Assembly: GCA_965221415.1 (NCBI GenBank)
Contig: OZ244887.1
Span: 124,001 to 188,000 of the forward strand
Origin: UBA8337 sp965221415
Lineage (GTDB): Bacteria > Pseudomonadota > Alphaproteobacteria > RS24
Reading direction: 5' to 3'
DNA: 64,000 nucleotides
Part shown: piece by piece, positions 49,583 through 59,111 of the stretch
How the letters are laid out: each line of letters starts with the position of its first letter
Position numbering within the stretch: position 1 is the stretch's first letter
Program-made: the position numbers and the translations under genes
Notes under the pieces: model-generated
Told to the model about the DNA's origin: nothing
Seen by the model: the letters and a program-made list of their open reading frames with translations, nothing else
Database searches by the model: none

Positions 49583-49609
49583 GCAACAAATACATGCAGG
49601 GAGAATGAC

Positions 49610-50713
49610 ATGCATTTAACGAGATATGTTTTGGCTTTAACACTGGCGTTTGGCATCGCGTATGCTGCCCCGATAAAAGCGGCTGATTATCAGCTCGACA
49701 CACTTGTCGAGGGGCTTGATACGCCTTGGGCGTTAGCCTTTTTGCCAAATGGCGACATGTTGGTCAGCGAATTGACTGGTAAATTGCGGGTTATTCGTAA
49801 CGGCAAGCTGGTGGCTGATGCTGTCGAAGGCGTCCCCGAGAGCCTCTATGGCGGCCAAGGCGGCCTGATGGATGTCGTGCTACACCCTGATTATACCAAT
49901 AACCAATTAGTGTATTTATCATTGAGCGTCGGCACAGCCGAGGCCAGTGCGCTGCGCGTGGTGCGCGGACGGTTTACAGGCACAGCGCTCGAAAATGTCA
50001 GCACTGTGTTTGAGGCGGCACCGAAAAAACACGGTCTGGTGCATTATGGTGCGCGGATGACTTTTTTACCCGACACAACATTGTTGATTAATGTCGGCGA
50101 CGGATTTGATTTGCGCGAGCAGGCGCAAAATAAAGGCAATCATTTTGGCTCGATTGTGCGCGTCACCGATAGCGGCAAAGTGCCATCTGATAATCCATTT
50201 GTCGGCGATGATAGCGCCCAGCCCGAGATTTTTACCTATGGGCATCGCAATCATCAATCGATTGCCTATGATGCGACAAGCGGCAAGATTTACCAGACCG
50301 AGCATGGCCCACGTGGCGGTGACGAGCTTAATCTCATCGAAGCGGGGCAGAATTATGGCTGGCCGCTTGCGTCTTACGGCATTGATTATTCGGGCGCAAA
50401 GATTACGCCCTACACAGAATATGACGGCACAGTTCAGCCTTTAACATATTGGACGCCGTCTATCGCCCCATCGGCGATGAGCATTTATCGCGGTAGCCAG
50501 TTTAGCGATTGGCAGGGCGATATTTTTGTAACCTCTCTGGTGTTCAACTATGCGGTGCGGGTTGATATGGAAAATGGGCAGGTGCGTGGCAAGCATGTGA
50601 TGTTCGAAGAAATCGGCGACCGCCTACGCGATATTCGCACAGGCCCAGATGGGGCACTGTATATTTTGTCGGAAGGCGAAAGCGGCAAGCTGTGGCGCGT
50701 CTCAAAACCGTAG
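49610..50713 (+). CDS. PQQ-dependent aldose/sorbosone-type sugar dehydrogenase
   Basis: A 367-residue periplasmic six-bladed beta-propeller of the soluble PQQ-dependent sugar dehydrogenase (YliI/Asd) family. A signal peptide ends near IKAA (about residue 24). Family features include GLDTPWALAFLPNGDMLVSE, GGLMDVVLHPDY, YGHRNHQS and the QTEHGPRGGDELNLI segment. It probably oxidises sugars in the periplasm and passes electrons to the respiratory chain. PQQ synthesis genes are not in the window. Confidence 0.9.
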   Translation: MHLTRYVLALTLAFGIAYAAPIKAADYQLDTLVEGLDTPWALAFLPNGDMLVSELTGKLRVIRNGKLVADAVEGVPESLYGGQGGLMDVVLHPDYTNNQLVYLSLSVGTAEASALRVVRGRFTGTALENVSTVFEAAPKKHGLVHYGARMTFLPDTTLLINVGDGFDLREQAQNKGNHFGSIVRVTDSGKVPSDNPFVGDDSAQPEIFTYGHRNHQSIAYDATSGKIYQTEHGPRGGDELNLIEAGQNYGWPLASYGIDYSGAKITPYTEYDGTVQPLTYWTPSIAPSAMSIYRGSQFSDWQGDIFVTSLVFNYAVRVDMENGQVRGKHVMFEEIGDRLRDIRTGPDGALYILSEGESGKLWRVSKP

Positions 50714-50801
50714 CCCCACGCATTTAATGTGGACGCGCTCAGATTTGTAGCGTATAAGGCGGCACAATCGAAGATTAGAGTTTAGTCCAAGGAGAAGCAT
50801 T

Positions 50802-50981
50802 ATGGCTGTTCCAAAACGAAAAACGACCCCATCAAAGCGAGGCATGCGCCGTTCAACCGATGCGCTGACCCGCCCGACTTATGTCGAAAACCCAGATAGC
50901 GGCGAATTGCACCGTCCCCATCATGTCGACCTGAAAAGCGGCATGTATCGCGGTCGCCAGATTCTGGAGCCAAAAGGCTAA
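50802..50981 (+). CDS. rpmF: 50S ribosomal protein L32
   Basis: A 59-residue L32 starting MAVPKRKTTPSKRGMRRS, with ALTRPTYVENPDSGELHRPH following. The zinc-binding cysteines of some L32 forms are absent, as is usual in alphaproteobacteria. AAGGAGAAG lies 5 nt before the ATG. It is a stand-alone gene between the sugar dehydrogenase and the convergent pabC. Confidence 0.95.
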   Translation: MAVPKRKTTPSKRGMRRSTDALTRPTYVENPDSGELHRPHHVDLKSGMYRGRQILEPKG

Positions 50982-50991
50982 GCTTTACGGT

Positions 50992-51807
50992 TTAAAATTT
51001 CAAAAATTGAGGCAGGGAGTCGCGTAAAAGTAATCCCTGTCTTTTTTGTGCCTCATTGGGCGGCACTGATAGGCTCGCGGGCAATATTTCTTGCACGCTA
51101 TTGGTCACAAACACCCCATCGGCACGGGTCAGTAAATCGGCATCGACCAGTCCTTCGCAAATATCTAAGCCAGCGCATTGTTCGGCACGCAACAGCGCAT
51201 GGCGCACAATACCGGCCAAAGCACCTTCGCTGGTCGGCGGCGTAATAAGCTGCTTGCCAATATGCACAAATAGATTGCCCGCAGCGACGCAAGCCGCACG
51301 ACCATATTGGTTCATCATCACGGCTTCATCTGCACCTGCCGCACGGGCTTGGCGACGGGCTAAAATATTATCCAAATAAGACGTGGTCTTATGCGGGTGC
51401 GCATGGGCAAGCCGAACAATATCGCTTATCGCCAAAACCAAACCATCAAGCTGAGGCGGGGCGGGCGTGAGCTGTATCAGCCAATTAGGCGGCGCGCTAT
51501 CGGTCGGCACAAGCCCGCGTCCGCCCGCGCCCCCCGTCACGGTGAGGCGCACGACAAGGCGTGCCGCTTTCGGTATTGCAGCGATAAGGTCTAAAACCCC
51601 CTGCTTTAAGGTGGCATCGTCATAGGGTTGGTCGAAGTCAAAACGCAGGCAAGCCTCGCGCAAACGTGCCAGATGCGCTTGCCAAAATTGCGGCACATTG
51701 TCTTTCACTAATAGTGTCTCGAACACAGCTTCGCCGAGCAGCAATCCGCGGTCATCGGCTGAGAACGCAGCATCCCCCGTGCCTATCTTGCCATTGAGCC
51801 AAATCAT
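50992..51807 (-). CDS. pabC: Aminotransferase class IV, probable 4-amino-4-deoxychorismate lyase
   Basis: A 271-residue fold-type IV PLP enzyme. The N-terminus MIWLNGKI, the GLLLGEAVFETL segment and K140 in HKTTSYLDN, the likely PLP lysine, identify the family. Position directly after pabB and pabA on the same strand, with an ATGA overlap to pabA, makes the lyase that releases p-aminobenzoate from aminodeoxychorismate the best call. A D-amino-acid or branched-chain aminotransferase cannot be ruled out from sequence alone. Confidence 0.85.
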   Translation of the reverse strand: MIWLNGKIGTGDAAFSADDRGLLLGEAVFETLLVKDNVPQFWQAHLARLREACLRFDFDQPYDDATLKQGVLDLIAAIPKAARLVVRLTVTGGAGGRGLVPTDSAPPNWLIQLTPAPPQLDGLVLAISDIVRLAHAHPHKTTSYLDNILARRQARAAGADEAVMMNQYGRAACVAAGNLFVHIGKQLITPPTSEGALAGIVRHALLRAEQCAGLDICEGLVDADLLTRADGVFVTNSVQEILPASLSVPPNEAQKRQGLLLRDSLPQFLKF

Positions 51808-52391
51808 GCAGCATTTGCCCGTGTTGTTATGAGCGTCAAAAAGTTTGCGATTATCGTGCGCCCATCGGGTGTCAAAATCGACTCGGGATGAAATTGCAGT
51901 CCGTAAAGCGGGCGCGTGCGATGGGCAAATCCCATATTTTCGCCTGTGGCACTCGTTGCAATAGCATCGCACGCGGGCGGCAAGTGCGACACAATCAGTG
52001 CGTGATAGCGCCCTGCCTCAAATGGTGTGGCAATGCCATCAAACAACGCATGGCCAGTATGGTGCAGAGGCGATGCTTTGCCATGGCGCGGCTCTTGGGC
52101 GCGTTGCACCGTGCCGCCTAAATGCTGCGCGATGGTTTGATGCCCCAGACAAATGCCAAGCACTGGAATATCGGGTGCCTCTGCGGCGAGTGCTTCCAGA
52201 AGCGGACGGCTTACGCCCGTATTTTCAGGTGTCCCCGGCCCGGGCGATAAAATCACCGCTTGCGGCTTCACGCATAACACATCATTGACGCTGACATTTT
52301 GGCGCATGACCAAAGTCTCAAAACCCGCCTCGCGCACATAACGCGCTAGCGTTTCGACAAAGCTATCAAAATGGTCAATTACAACAATCAT
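51804..52391 (-). CDS. pabA: Aminodeoxychorismate/anthranilate synthase component II
   Basis: A 195-residue class I glutamine amidotransferase supplying ammonia to the chorismate-using subunit. The triad is seen as C81 in GICLGHQ and the His/Glu pair in LQFHPES. The start is ATG 52391, overlapping the pabB stop as TGATG; a TTG one codon upstream is less likely. In some bacteria the same subunit also serves anthranilate synthase. The pab context suggests folate synthesis first. Confidence 0.92.
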   Translation of the reverse strand: MIVVIDHFDSFVETLARYVREAGFETLVMRQNVSVNDVLCVKPQAVILSPGPGTPENTGVSRPLLEALAAEAPDIPVLGICLGHQTIAQHLGGTVQRAQEPRHGKASPLHHTGHALFDGIATPFEAGRYHALIVSHLPPACDAIATSATGENMGFAHRTRPLYGLQFHPESILTPDGRTIIANFLTLITTRANAA

Positions 52392-53862
52392 CAAGCGACC
52401 TCATCATCAGCGAGTGAGTCGGCTGACACGCCAAGCGCGGCCATCAGCCCGCGTGCTTTGTTCAGGGTTTCGGTATATTCGGCTTGCGGGTGGCTGTCGG
52501 CGACAATGCCGCCGCCTGCATGAAAACGAATATCGCCATCTTTCACAATGGCGGTTCGGATGACAATATTGCTGTCCATCGCCCCATCAAAACCAATATA
52601 GCCAAGGCTGCCATAGCTCGGGGCCCGTCGGCAGCTTTCGCGGGCGGCGATAAGGTGCATCGCGCGGATTTTTGGCGCCCCCGTAATCGACCCGCCGGGG
52701 AAGCTCGCTTTCAAGGCATCCAAAGCGGTTTTGTCATCGCGCAATGTGCCACGCACTGTCGAGACCAGATGATGAACATTGGAAAAACTTTCCAACACGC
52801 ATAATTCAGGCACGCTAATCGAATGGTCGGCGCATGATTTGGCTAAATCATTGCGCAGCAAATCGACAATCATCACATTTTCGGCGCGGTCTTTTTCGCT
52901 GGCCAATAATTGCGCCGCGATGGCGTTGTCTTCAGCGGGGGTTTTTCCGCGCGGGCGTGTGCCTTTTATCGGGCGGGTTTCGATGCTGCCATTGTGGCTT
53001 CGCAAAAAACGCTCGGGCGATGCCGACGCAAGGCTAAAGCCATCAAAGCAGGCAAAGGCGGCAAAGGGTGCGGGGCTTTCGCGGCGCAAGCGGCGATAAT
53101 AGGCAAGGGCGGTGTCGTGCGCATTGAGCGTCGCTTGAAAGCATTGCGCCAGATTGGCTTGGAAAACATCGCCATCCAAAATGGCACGCACCATATCCGA
53201 CACACTCTGCTGATAGGCGTGCGCGGAAAAATTGCTGCGCAAAGGGCAGCGAGTGGCGGGGCGGCATCAGGGTCTGGTAGGGGGGAGGATGGCACGCCGA
53301 TAAGGGCGGACTTCCATGTCTCAATATCCCCACGGGCTTTATCGCTACGCGCAGCAGGTGAGGTCTCGGGCAAGCCAGTGGCGATGAGAAACGCGCGATT
53401 GGCTTGATGGTCAAAGGCCAGCACGCTCGCATAGATATTTTGCACCATGGCCGGCACATGCAGATTATCAACCGCGAAGGGGGCTTGGTTCGGTGCGATG
53501 TCTTCCAGCCCATAGGCTAGGTCGTAACCAAACAAGCCTGCCGCCCCGCCTCTGAACGGTGGCACGATGGCATCAATTTCATCGGGTAGGTCGTCCCATA
53601 ATGTCGCCCATTGGCGCAGCGTGCTATCTAATGCGGCGAACCCCTCATGGGCTTGCCAGTCTTGCACGGCGATGGTCTTGTAAGGGGCACGTGCGATAAA
53701 ACTATAGCGTGCGGCGTGATGGCTATCGCAACTGTCGAGCCAGATGGCACCTGTCTCATTGCCATAGGGTAAAAAGACCGCTTCGGCATCCACCCAGTCA
53801 ATCTCTTCGATAATTGGCCCGTTTGGGTGGATATAGCGAAGCTTGGTCATGTCTTCGGGCAT
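52391..53862 (-). pseudogene. pabB: Aminodeoxychorismate synthase component I, split by a frameshift
   Basis: PabB aminates chorismate for p-aminobenzoate and folate synthesis. The N-terminal domain is encoded from ATG 53862 (or ATG 53850) in one frame down to about 53240. The C-terminal chorismate-binding domain continues in another frame, from about 53242 to TGA 52391, with SNFSAHAYQQSV, GDVFQANLAQ, RPIKGTRPRG, LLRNDLAKS and GSITGAPKIRAM intact. The shift lies between about 53265 and 53238, in a C-rich stretch (GCCGCCCCGCC, then GCTGCCCTTTGCG), and one missing base would explain it. It could be a sequencing or assembly indel, a real inactivation, or frameshifting. All other parts look functional, which favours an indel artefact. 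Confidence 0.8.
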
Positions 53863-53867
53863 AACCG

Positions 53868-54638
53868 TTAGAAATTATCCTTGCGGGTTCGGATTTCGGT
53901 GAACACATCGACGGCCGCCGCCCCCGTCATGCCGAGGCGGGCTTGCACGTCTGGGTCAGTGGCGCGCAAAAACGGATTGGTGGCACGCTCGAGGGCAATC
54001 TCGGTCGGCACGGTTGGTTGATTGGCGGCGCGCAAGGTCTCGATTTCAGCGACGCGTTGCTGCAGCGCCTGATTGTCTGGGTCGATGGTTATGGCAAAGC
54101 GCGCATTGGCGGTGGTGTATTCATGGGCGCAGTAAATCTGCGTGCCGTCGGGCAGAGCGTTTAGCTTTTCCAGACTGGCCCACATTTGCGCCATTGTGCC
54201 TTCGAATACCCGTCCGCAGCCGAGTGCGAATAGGCTGTCACCGACAAAGGCGCAGGCCTCATCAGCGATATGATAGGCGATGTGACCCAATGTATGGCCG
54301 CCAACATTTAGCACATCGACCTTGTGCGCACCGAGCATCAGCGTGTCGCCATCATCGACGGCTTGGTCAATGCCGGGGATTTTATCGGCCTCACCAGCTG
54401 GCCCAATAATGGTGCAGCCCGTTTGCTGCTTTATTTCCAGATTATTGCCCGCATGGTCGTAATGATGATGCGTGTTCCAAATATGGCTGAGCTGCCATCC
54501 GTGTTTGTCGAGTTCGGCCATAATGGGGGTCGTTTCGGGCGTGTCGATAGACACGGTCTGTCCCGTTTTCGGGTCATGCACCAAATAGCCGTAATTATCG
54601 CTTAGGCACGCTATCTGGACAATTTGTAAAGCTGTCAT
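53868..54638 (-). CDS. gloB: Hydroxyacylglutathione hydrolase (glyoxalase II)
   Basis: GloB hydrolyses S-D-lactoylglutathione to lactate and glutathione, the second step of methylglyoxal detoxification. The 256-residue metallo-beta-lactamase protein has the dinuclear metal motif THHHYDH (57-62 region), then GHTLGHIAYH and the FVGDSLFALGCGR segment. The C-terminal HxxH family domain (IYCAHEYT onward) is complete. GGAG lies 8 nt before the ATG. The pab genes follow after 5 nt and may be co-transcribed. Confidence 0.94.
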   Translation of the reverse strand: MTALQIVQIACLSDNYGYLVHDPKTGQTVSIDTPETTPIMAELDKHGWQLSHIWNTHHHYDHAGNNLEIKQQTGCTIIGPAGEADKIPGIDQAVDDGDTLMLGAHKVDVLNVGGHTLGHIAYHIADEACAFVGDSLFALGCGRVFEGTMAQMWASLEKLNALPDGTQIYCAHEYTTANARFAITIDPDNQALQQRVAEIETLRAANQPTVPTEIALERATNPFLRATDPDVQARLGMTGAAAVDVFTEIRTRKDNF

Positions 54639-54743
54639 GGTGGTGACTCCTTCATACTCATTTTTCGTCTATCGTTTCAGCTATAAAACTATAGTGTGAA
54701 TGGACGCAATAGGAAATCCCAACAAGCGCATGGCAGGGTTTTA

Positions 54744-55466
54744 ATGGTGGTGGATATTTTCGAGTTGGATAGGTTTTACGCAAAACCCCTCGGCGGTTAT
54801 GTGCAGAACCTGCTGGCCAATCGCATACAGCATATATGGCCACACCCCGCCAAGGCTGACGATGTGGTGGTGGGCTATGGCTATGCCGCACCTTTGGTCA
54901 CGCTTTGGCCGATGGCTGATTGGCATTTGCTCTGCCCTGCGCAGCAAGGTGTGTTGGCTGCAAAGCCAGATAGCCCGTCGACCATATTGATTGATGAGAG
55001 CCATTGGCCTATTCGCGATAATAGCGTCAATCGTCTTGTCGCGTTGCATGGGCTAGAAAGTGCTGCGCATTTGGAGGGCGTGCTTGATGAGGCGTGGCGC
55101 GTGTTGCGCCCCAATGCGCGCGCGATGTTTATTATCCCCAATCGGCGGGGCTCATGGGCGGCATCGGATAAAACACCGTTCGGGGCGGGGCGGTCTTTCT
55201 TGCGACGACAATTTGCGCGTAGCTTGCGCCGTACGGGGTTTGTGCCGCATCACATGCGGGCGGTTTTGATGCTGCCGCCCTTTTTGCCTTTGCGTGTGTT
55301 GACGGCGTTGGGACGCGTTGAGCAGAGTGCTGCGTTTATCGCGCCGTATTTCGGCGGTGTTTGGGTGATTGACGCGGTCAAGCAAATCCCCGCGCCGCTT
55401 TCTGTGCGACGCGCACGATTGGCGCGCGCCCGCCCCATGGTGGGCGTTATTGCTCAACCAGAATAA
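54744..55466 (+). CDS. SAM-dependent methyltransferase family protein
   Basis: A 240-residue class I methyltransferase-like protein. The SAM motif I is weak (VVGYGYAAPLVTLW), but the WPIRDNSVNRLVALHGLE and EAWRVLRPNARAMFIIPN blocks match post-motif regions. This family is regularly next to gloB in alphaproteobacteria and its substrate is unknown. The start is ATG 54744, with AGGG 5 nt upstream; a GTG at 54696 extends the frame without support. The 3' end overlaps metW by 20 nt tail to tail. Confidence 0.75.
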   Translation: MVVDIFELDRFYAKPLGGYVQNLLANRIQHIWPHPAKADDVVVGYGYAAPLVTLWPMADWHLLCPAQQGVLAAKPDSPSTILIDESHWPIRDNSVNRLVALHGLESAAHLEGVLDEAWRVLRPNARAMFIIPNRRGSWAASDKTPFGAGRSFLRRQFARSLRRTGFVPHHMRAVLMLPPFLPLRVLTALGRVEQSAAFIAPYFGGVWVIDAVKQIPAPLSVRRARLARARPMVGVIAQPE

Positions 55467-56088
55467 ACACGCCATGGTCGGCGAACAGATTATGCCATCC
55501 CGTTGGCTTGCCGATAATTCTGCCCATGCGGCCGCGTGTCAATGTGATGCAGCTGTCGATTTTTAGCCCGAGCGTATCGCATAGGGCGGCAAAATCGCGC
55601 AGCGTGCATAAATGAATATTGGCCGTCTCATACCAACTTGCCGCCAATGCGCCAGTAATTGGCATACGCCCATTTAGCGCTAAATCAAGACGCACCCGCC
55701 AATGGCCGAAATTGGGAATAGAGACGATAAGGCGTTCGCCAATGCGCGCCATTTCTGTCAGCACCTCATGCGGGCGTTGCGTGGCTTGCAAGGTTTGGCT
55801 TAAAATCACCGTATCAAAGCCATTATCGGGATAATAAGATAAATCCGTATCGGCATTGCCTTGCACAACCGACAAGCCACGCGCAACACATGCGTTGACC
55901 CCCGCTTGGCTCAATTCTAGCCCGCGTGCATCAACGTGTCGGTCATTGACCAACAGCTCTAAAAGCGTGCCATCGCCGCACCCAATATCCAAAACCTTGG
56001 TGTGCGCCTCAATCATATTGGCGATGACTTGCAAATCAATCCGCGAACTCGCCAGATTGCCATGCGCGGTAGCTTTAGGGTCACTCAT
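55447..56088 (-). CDS. metW: Methionine biosynthesis protein MetW
   Basis: A 213-residue class I methyltransferase-fold protein with motif I KVLDIGCGDGTLL (31-43). MetW is the usual partner of MetX in bacteria with MetX/MetW, where it is needed for homoserine acylation activity. Its ATG overlaps the metX stop by 8 nt. All expected regions are present, including GFDTVILSQTLQA and the PNFGHWRVR block. Confidence 0.93.
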   Translation of the reverse strand: MSDPKATAHGNLASSRIDLQVIANMIEAHTKVLDIGCGDGTLLELLVNDRHVDARGLELSQAGVNACVARGLSVVQGNADTDLSYYPDNGFDTVILSQTLQATQRPHEVLTEMARIGERLIVSIPNFGHWRVRLDLALNGRMPITGALAASWYETANIHLCTLRDFAALCDTLGLKIDSCITLTRGRMGRIIGKPTGWHNLFADHGVFILVEQ

Positions 56089-57238
56089 GTTGCGCGCCCC
56101 CAGTTAAGCCCCGCGCTGTCGCAGCGGCGGTCAAGAATCCATCCAGCGTGGCATGCATCTCCGGCTCATCGAGCAAAAACGCATCATGGCCTTTATCGCT
56201 TTCAATTTCGACAAAGCTAACATTCGCCCCCGCCGCGTTGAGCGCACGCACAGTCTGGATGCTTTCTGATGTCGGAAATAACCAGTCACTGGTAAACGAC
56301 ATCACACAAAAGCGCGTGCTCGTACCCTCAAAAGCAACGGCCAGATTACCGCCATGGTCGGCGGCCACGTCGAAATAATCCATCGCACGCGTGATGTAGA
56401 GATAGCTATTGGCATCAAAACGCTCGACAAAAGTCACCCCCTGATGACGCAGATAGCTCTCAATCTGAAAATCGGCATCAAAGCCATAAGTCACCGCATC
56501 GCGGTCTTGCAGATTGCGGCCAAATTTATGCTGCAATGTGGTTTCCGACAAATAGGTAATATGCGCCGCCATGCGTGCCACAGCCAAGCCCTTATGCGGA
56601 CGCTTATCCGTATCGTAATACGCACCGCCCGCAAAATGCGGGTCAGCCAAAATCGCTTGGCGACCAACCTCGTGAAAGGCAATGTTTTGCGATGAATGAC
56701 GCGTCGACGTCGCAATCGGCACAGCCGCAAACACCCGCTCGCCATGCGCGACCGCCCATTGCAATACCTGCATACCACCCATCGAGCCACCAAGCACACA
56801 AAACAGCGTCTCAATGCCGAGATGGTCAATCAGCAGATTTTGCGCGCGCACCATATCGGCAATTGTCAGCACTGGAAAATCAGTGCCGTAAGGGCCAGAG
56901 CCATCTGGCTTGATTGTCTGCGGACCTGTCGAGCCAGCACACCCGCCAATCACGTTAGAGCAAATGACGAAATATTTATCCGTATCAATGATTTTGCCCG
57001 CGCCAATAATATCAGCCCACCAACCCGCCTTGCCCGTGACGGGGTGGTCGTTGGCCGCGTGCTGATCCATGGTCAGCGCATGGCAAATAAGAATGGCGTT
57101 GGTTTTAGCCCCATTCAGCTGACCATAAGTGCGAAAGGCAATCTCGATATCTTTCAACACCGCGCCGCAGTCAAGCGCAAGCGTGTCGCTTTTAAACACC
57201 ACGCTGTCGTTCAAATCATCTGTTTTCGTCTTACGCAC
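56081..57238 (-). CDS. metX: Homoserine O-acyltransferase (MetX)
   Basis: MetX activates homoserine for methionine synthesis. The 385-residue alpha/beta hydrolase has the nucleophile elbow GGSMGGMQ (S152), the conserved GGCAGSTGP segment, and the Asp and His of the triad near the C-terminus (SDWLFPT and DKGHDAFL). The start appears to be GTG 57238, since no ATG is available near. Acetyl versus succinyl donor cannot be decided here without comparing the specificity residues. I see no SAM riboswitch in the 108-nt divergent gap. Confidence 0.93.
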   Translation of the reverse strand: MRKTKTDDLNDSVVFKSDTLALDCGAVLKDIEIAFRTYGQLNGAKTNAILICHALTMDQHAANDHPVTGKAGWWADIIGAGKIIDTDKYFVICSNVIGGCAGSTGPQTIKPDGSGPYGTDFPVLTIADMVRAQNLLIDHLGIETLFCVLGGSMGGMQVLQWAVAHGERVFAAVPIATSTRHSSQNIAFHEVGRQAILADPHFAGGAYYDTDKRPHKGLAVARMAAHITYLSETTLQHKFGRNLQDRDAVTYGFDADFQIESYLRHQGVTFVERFDANSYLYITRAMDYFDVAADHGGNLAVAFEGTSTRFCVMSFTSDWLFPTSESIQTVRALNAAGANVSFVEIESDKGHDAFLLDEPEMHATLDGFLTAAATARGLTGGAQHE

Positions 57239-57283
57239 TGGTTTTCATATCCTAAATATTTAAGCAAGCGGCTATTCTTTTCT

Positions 57284-57312
57284 TTGATTTACACCGTATC
57301 GTTGCTTATGAC
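57284..57312 (+). promoter_or_regulatory. Promoter of the chorismate mutase-hisC-tyrC operon
   Basis: TTGATT, 17 nt and TATGAC lie about 35 nt before the chorismate mutase ATG in the gap divergent from metX. Confidence 0.5.
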
Positions 57313-57346
57313 TAGGTGAAGATATGAATGGATTTTGAGATTGAGT

Positions 57347-58018
57347 ATGGACACCAAGCTTGACCTTGCGACTATCCGTCAGCAAATAGATGCACTCGAT
57401 GGCGAGATGCGTGAACTGCTGCGCGCGCGCGCCGAACTCGTCACCCAAGTAGCCGCCAGCAAAGCGCAAAGCGACGATGGAACAGCCCTGCGGCCGGCTC
57501 GTGAAGCCCAACAAATGGCCGACCTCATGGCGTGGCAATCGGCGCATGCACCAGCATTGCCGCTTGCGGGTCTTATTGCGATATGGCGCGAGATTATTGG
57601 CATGGCGATATATCAGCAAGGCGGTCTGACGGTTTTTGCAACGCCAGACTCGATGGATGCAGCACGCGCCCATTTTGGAGCAAGCCTGACATATGAACTT
57701 TGCGCTGATGTGCAAGCTGCTTTGAGTTCGACGGCACGCGCGATTGGCGTGGTTGATGTGGCACACGCAGAAGCCCCGATGGGAGATGCGCGGGTGTTCG
57801 CGCGATTGCCCGTAATCGGCGATATAACAGCGCTTTGTTATGGCATCATTGCCCTAGAAGAAGATGATATGGCGGTGACTTTGGTGCAGCGCTCCGCGCC
57901 CGTGGATGGTGACGCGGTGATATACGAGGCAGAAAATTATGTGCTCGTCGAAACGCGCACGCCCGATGATAAAGATGTGGTTTGGGGGCGTTACCGACGG
58001 CTAGGGGATACGCCATGA
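57347..58018 (+). CDS. Chorismate mutase (AroQ-type) with a C-terminal extension
   Basis: A 223-residue protein. The first ~85 residues are an AroQ chorismate mutase (IRQQIDALDGEMRELLRARAEL, with the Arg and Lys residues that hold chorismate), which makes prephenate. Residues ~95-223 form a second domain of unknown role, without prephenate dehydratase motifs, as in alphaproteobacterial chorismate mutases next to hisC and tyrC. The start is ATG 57347; a TTG four codons earlier is possible. Its stop overlaps hisC as ATGA. Confidence 0.88.
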   Translation: MDTKLDLATIRQQIDALDGEMRELLRARAELVTQVAASKAQSDDGTALRPAREAQQMADLMAWQSAHAPALPLAGLIAIWREIIGMAIYQQGGLTVFATPDSMDAARAHFGASLTYELCADVQAALSSTARAIGVVDVAHAEAPMGDARVFARLPVIGDITALCYGIIALEEDDMAVTLVQRSAPVDGDAVIYEAENYVLVETRTPDDKDVVWGRYRRLGDTP

Positions 58019-59103
58019 GCAAGCCACAAGCAAATACGGGTGTGATGGCTGTGATGTCTTATGTGGGCGGGCGTGCCTCGGTTGAAGGGGTCAAGAATCC
58101 GTTCAAATTATCGGCCAATGAAAACCCGCTCGGTGCAAGTCCCAAAGCTGTCGAGGCGCTTCAGGCCTTGCGCGACCCGTCGGTTTATCCCGATGGCAAC
58201 GCGCATGAGCTACGCGATAAACTAGCGACGCTGCATAATATTAAAGCGGCGCAGATTATTTGCGGCAATGGTTCGGGTGAGATTTTACATTTGCTGGCGC
58301 AAAGCTATTTGGGACAAGGCGATGAAGTGCTGCACACAGCGCATGGGTTTTTGGTGTATAGGCTCGCAAGCCGCGCAGCTGGCGCAACCCCGATTGCGGT
58401 GGCAGAAGCCGAACTGACCGCCGATGTCGATGCGCTGCTAGGTGCGGTGAGCGATAAAACCAAGATGGTTTTTCTGGCCAATCCGAATAATCCGACAGGC
58501 ACGATGTTGGATAGCGATGCACTGGCGCGCTTGCACGCTGGTTTACCAAGCCATGTGATATTGGTGTTGGATGGCGCATATGCTGAATATGTCGACCCGG
58601 AGATTTATCCAACTGGTTTTGACATGGTCGATGCATCTGACAATGTGGTGGTGACGCGCACTTTCTCGAAAGCCTATGGGCTGGCGGCTTTGCGGCTTGG
58701 TTGGGGCTATTGCCCACCGACCATTGCCGATGCGCTGAATCGTGTGCGCGGGGCGTTTAATATTAACACGGCAGCGTTGGTCGCAGGCGTAGCGGCCTTG
58801 GATGACCAAGCACATATTGCCAAAAGTCGCGCCCATAATATGCAGTGGCGCGATTGGCTTGTGCAGCAATTGGGTGGTTTGGGGCTGCGGGTGCGCGCAG
58901 ACCAAGCCAATTTTATTATCATCGCGTTTGACGATGAAGCCGCCGCGCAAGAAGCAGAAGCATTCATGAGTGCGCAGGGTGTTATTCCGCGCGGGCTTGC
59001 CGCTTATGGATTGGCGCATGCGCTGCGCTTATCGGTCGGCACGGAAGAAGCAAACCGTGCGGCGGTGGACGCATTGCAAGCCTTTCAAGCTGAAAAGAAA
59101 TAG
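58015..59103 (+). CDS. hisC: Histidinol-phosphate/aromatic aminotransferase
   Basis: A 362-residue fold-type I PLP aminotransferase. The N-terminus has KLSANENPLG, the PLP lysine lies in TRTFSKAYGLAALRLGW, and the segment FLANPNNPTGT is typical. HisC2-type enzymes in this genomic place transaminate histidinol phosphate and often prephenate or phenylpyruvate too. Clustering with chorismate mutase and prephenate dehydrogenase supports an aromatic role. Confidence 0.92.
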   Translation: MSKPQANTGVMAVMSYVGGRASVEGVKNPFKLSANENPLGASPKAVEALQALRDPSVYPDGNAHELRDKLATLHNIKAAQIICGNGSGEILHLLAQSYLGQGDEVLHTAHGFLVYRLASRAAGATPIAVAEAELTADVDALLGAVSDKTKMVFLANPNNPTGTMLDSDALARLHAGLPSHVILVLDGAYAEYVDPEIYPTGFDMVDASDNVVVTRTFSKAYGLAALRLGWGYCPPTIADALNRVRGAFNINTAALVAGVAALDDQAHIAKSRAHNMQWRDWLVQQLGGLGLRVRADQANFIIIAFDDEAAAQEAEAFMSAQGVIPRGLAAYGLAHALRLSVGTEEANRAAVDALQAFQAEKK

Positions 59104-59111
59104 GTGCGCCG

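Noticed and set aside
57284..57330. Resemblance to a SAM-II riboswitch core (GATTTA...CCGTAT..TTGC) near metX
   Set aside because: It is on the strand of the chorismate mutase gene, not metX, lacks a P1 stem and coincides with a good -35/-10 pair, so the similarity is taken as chance.
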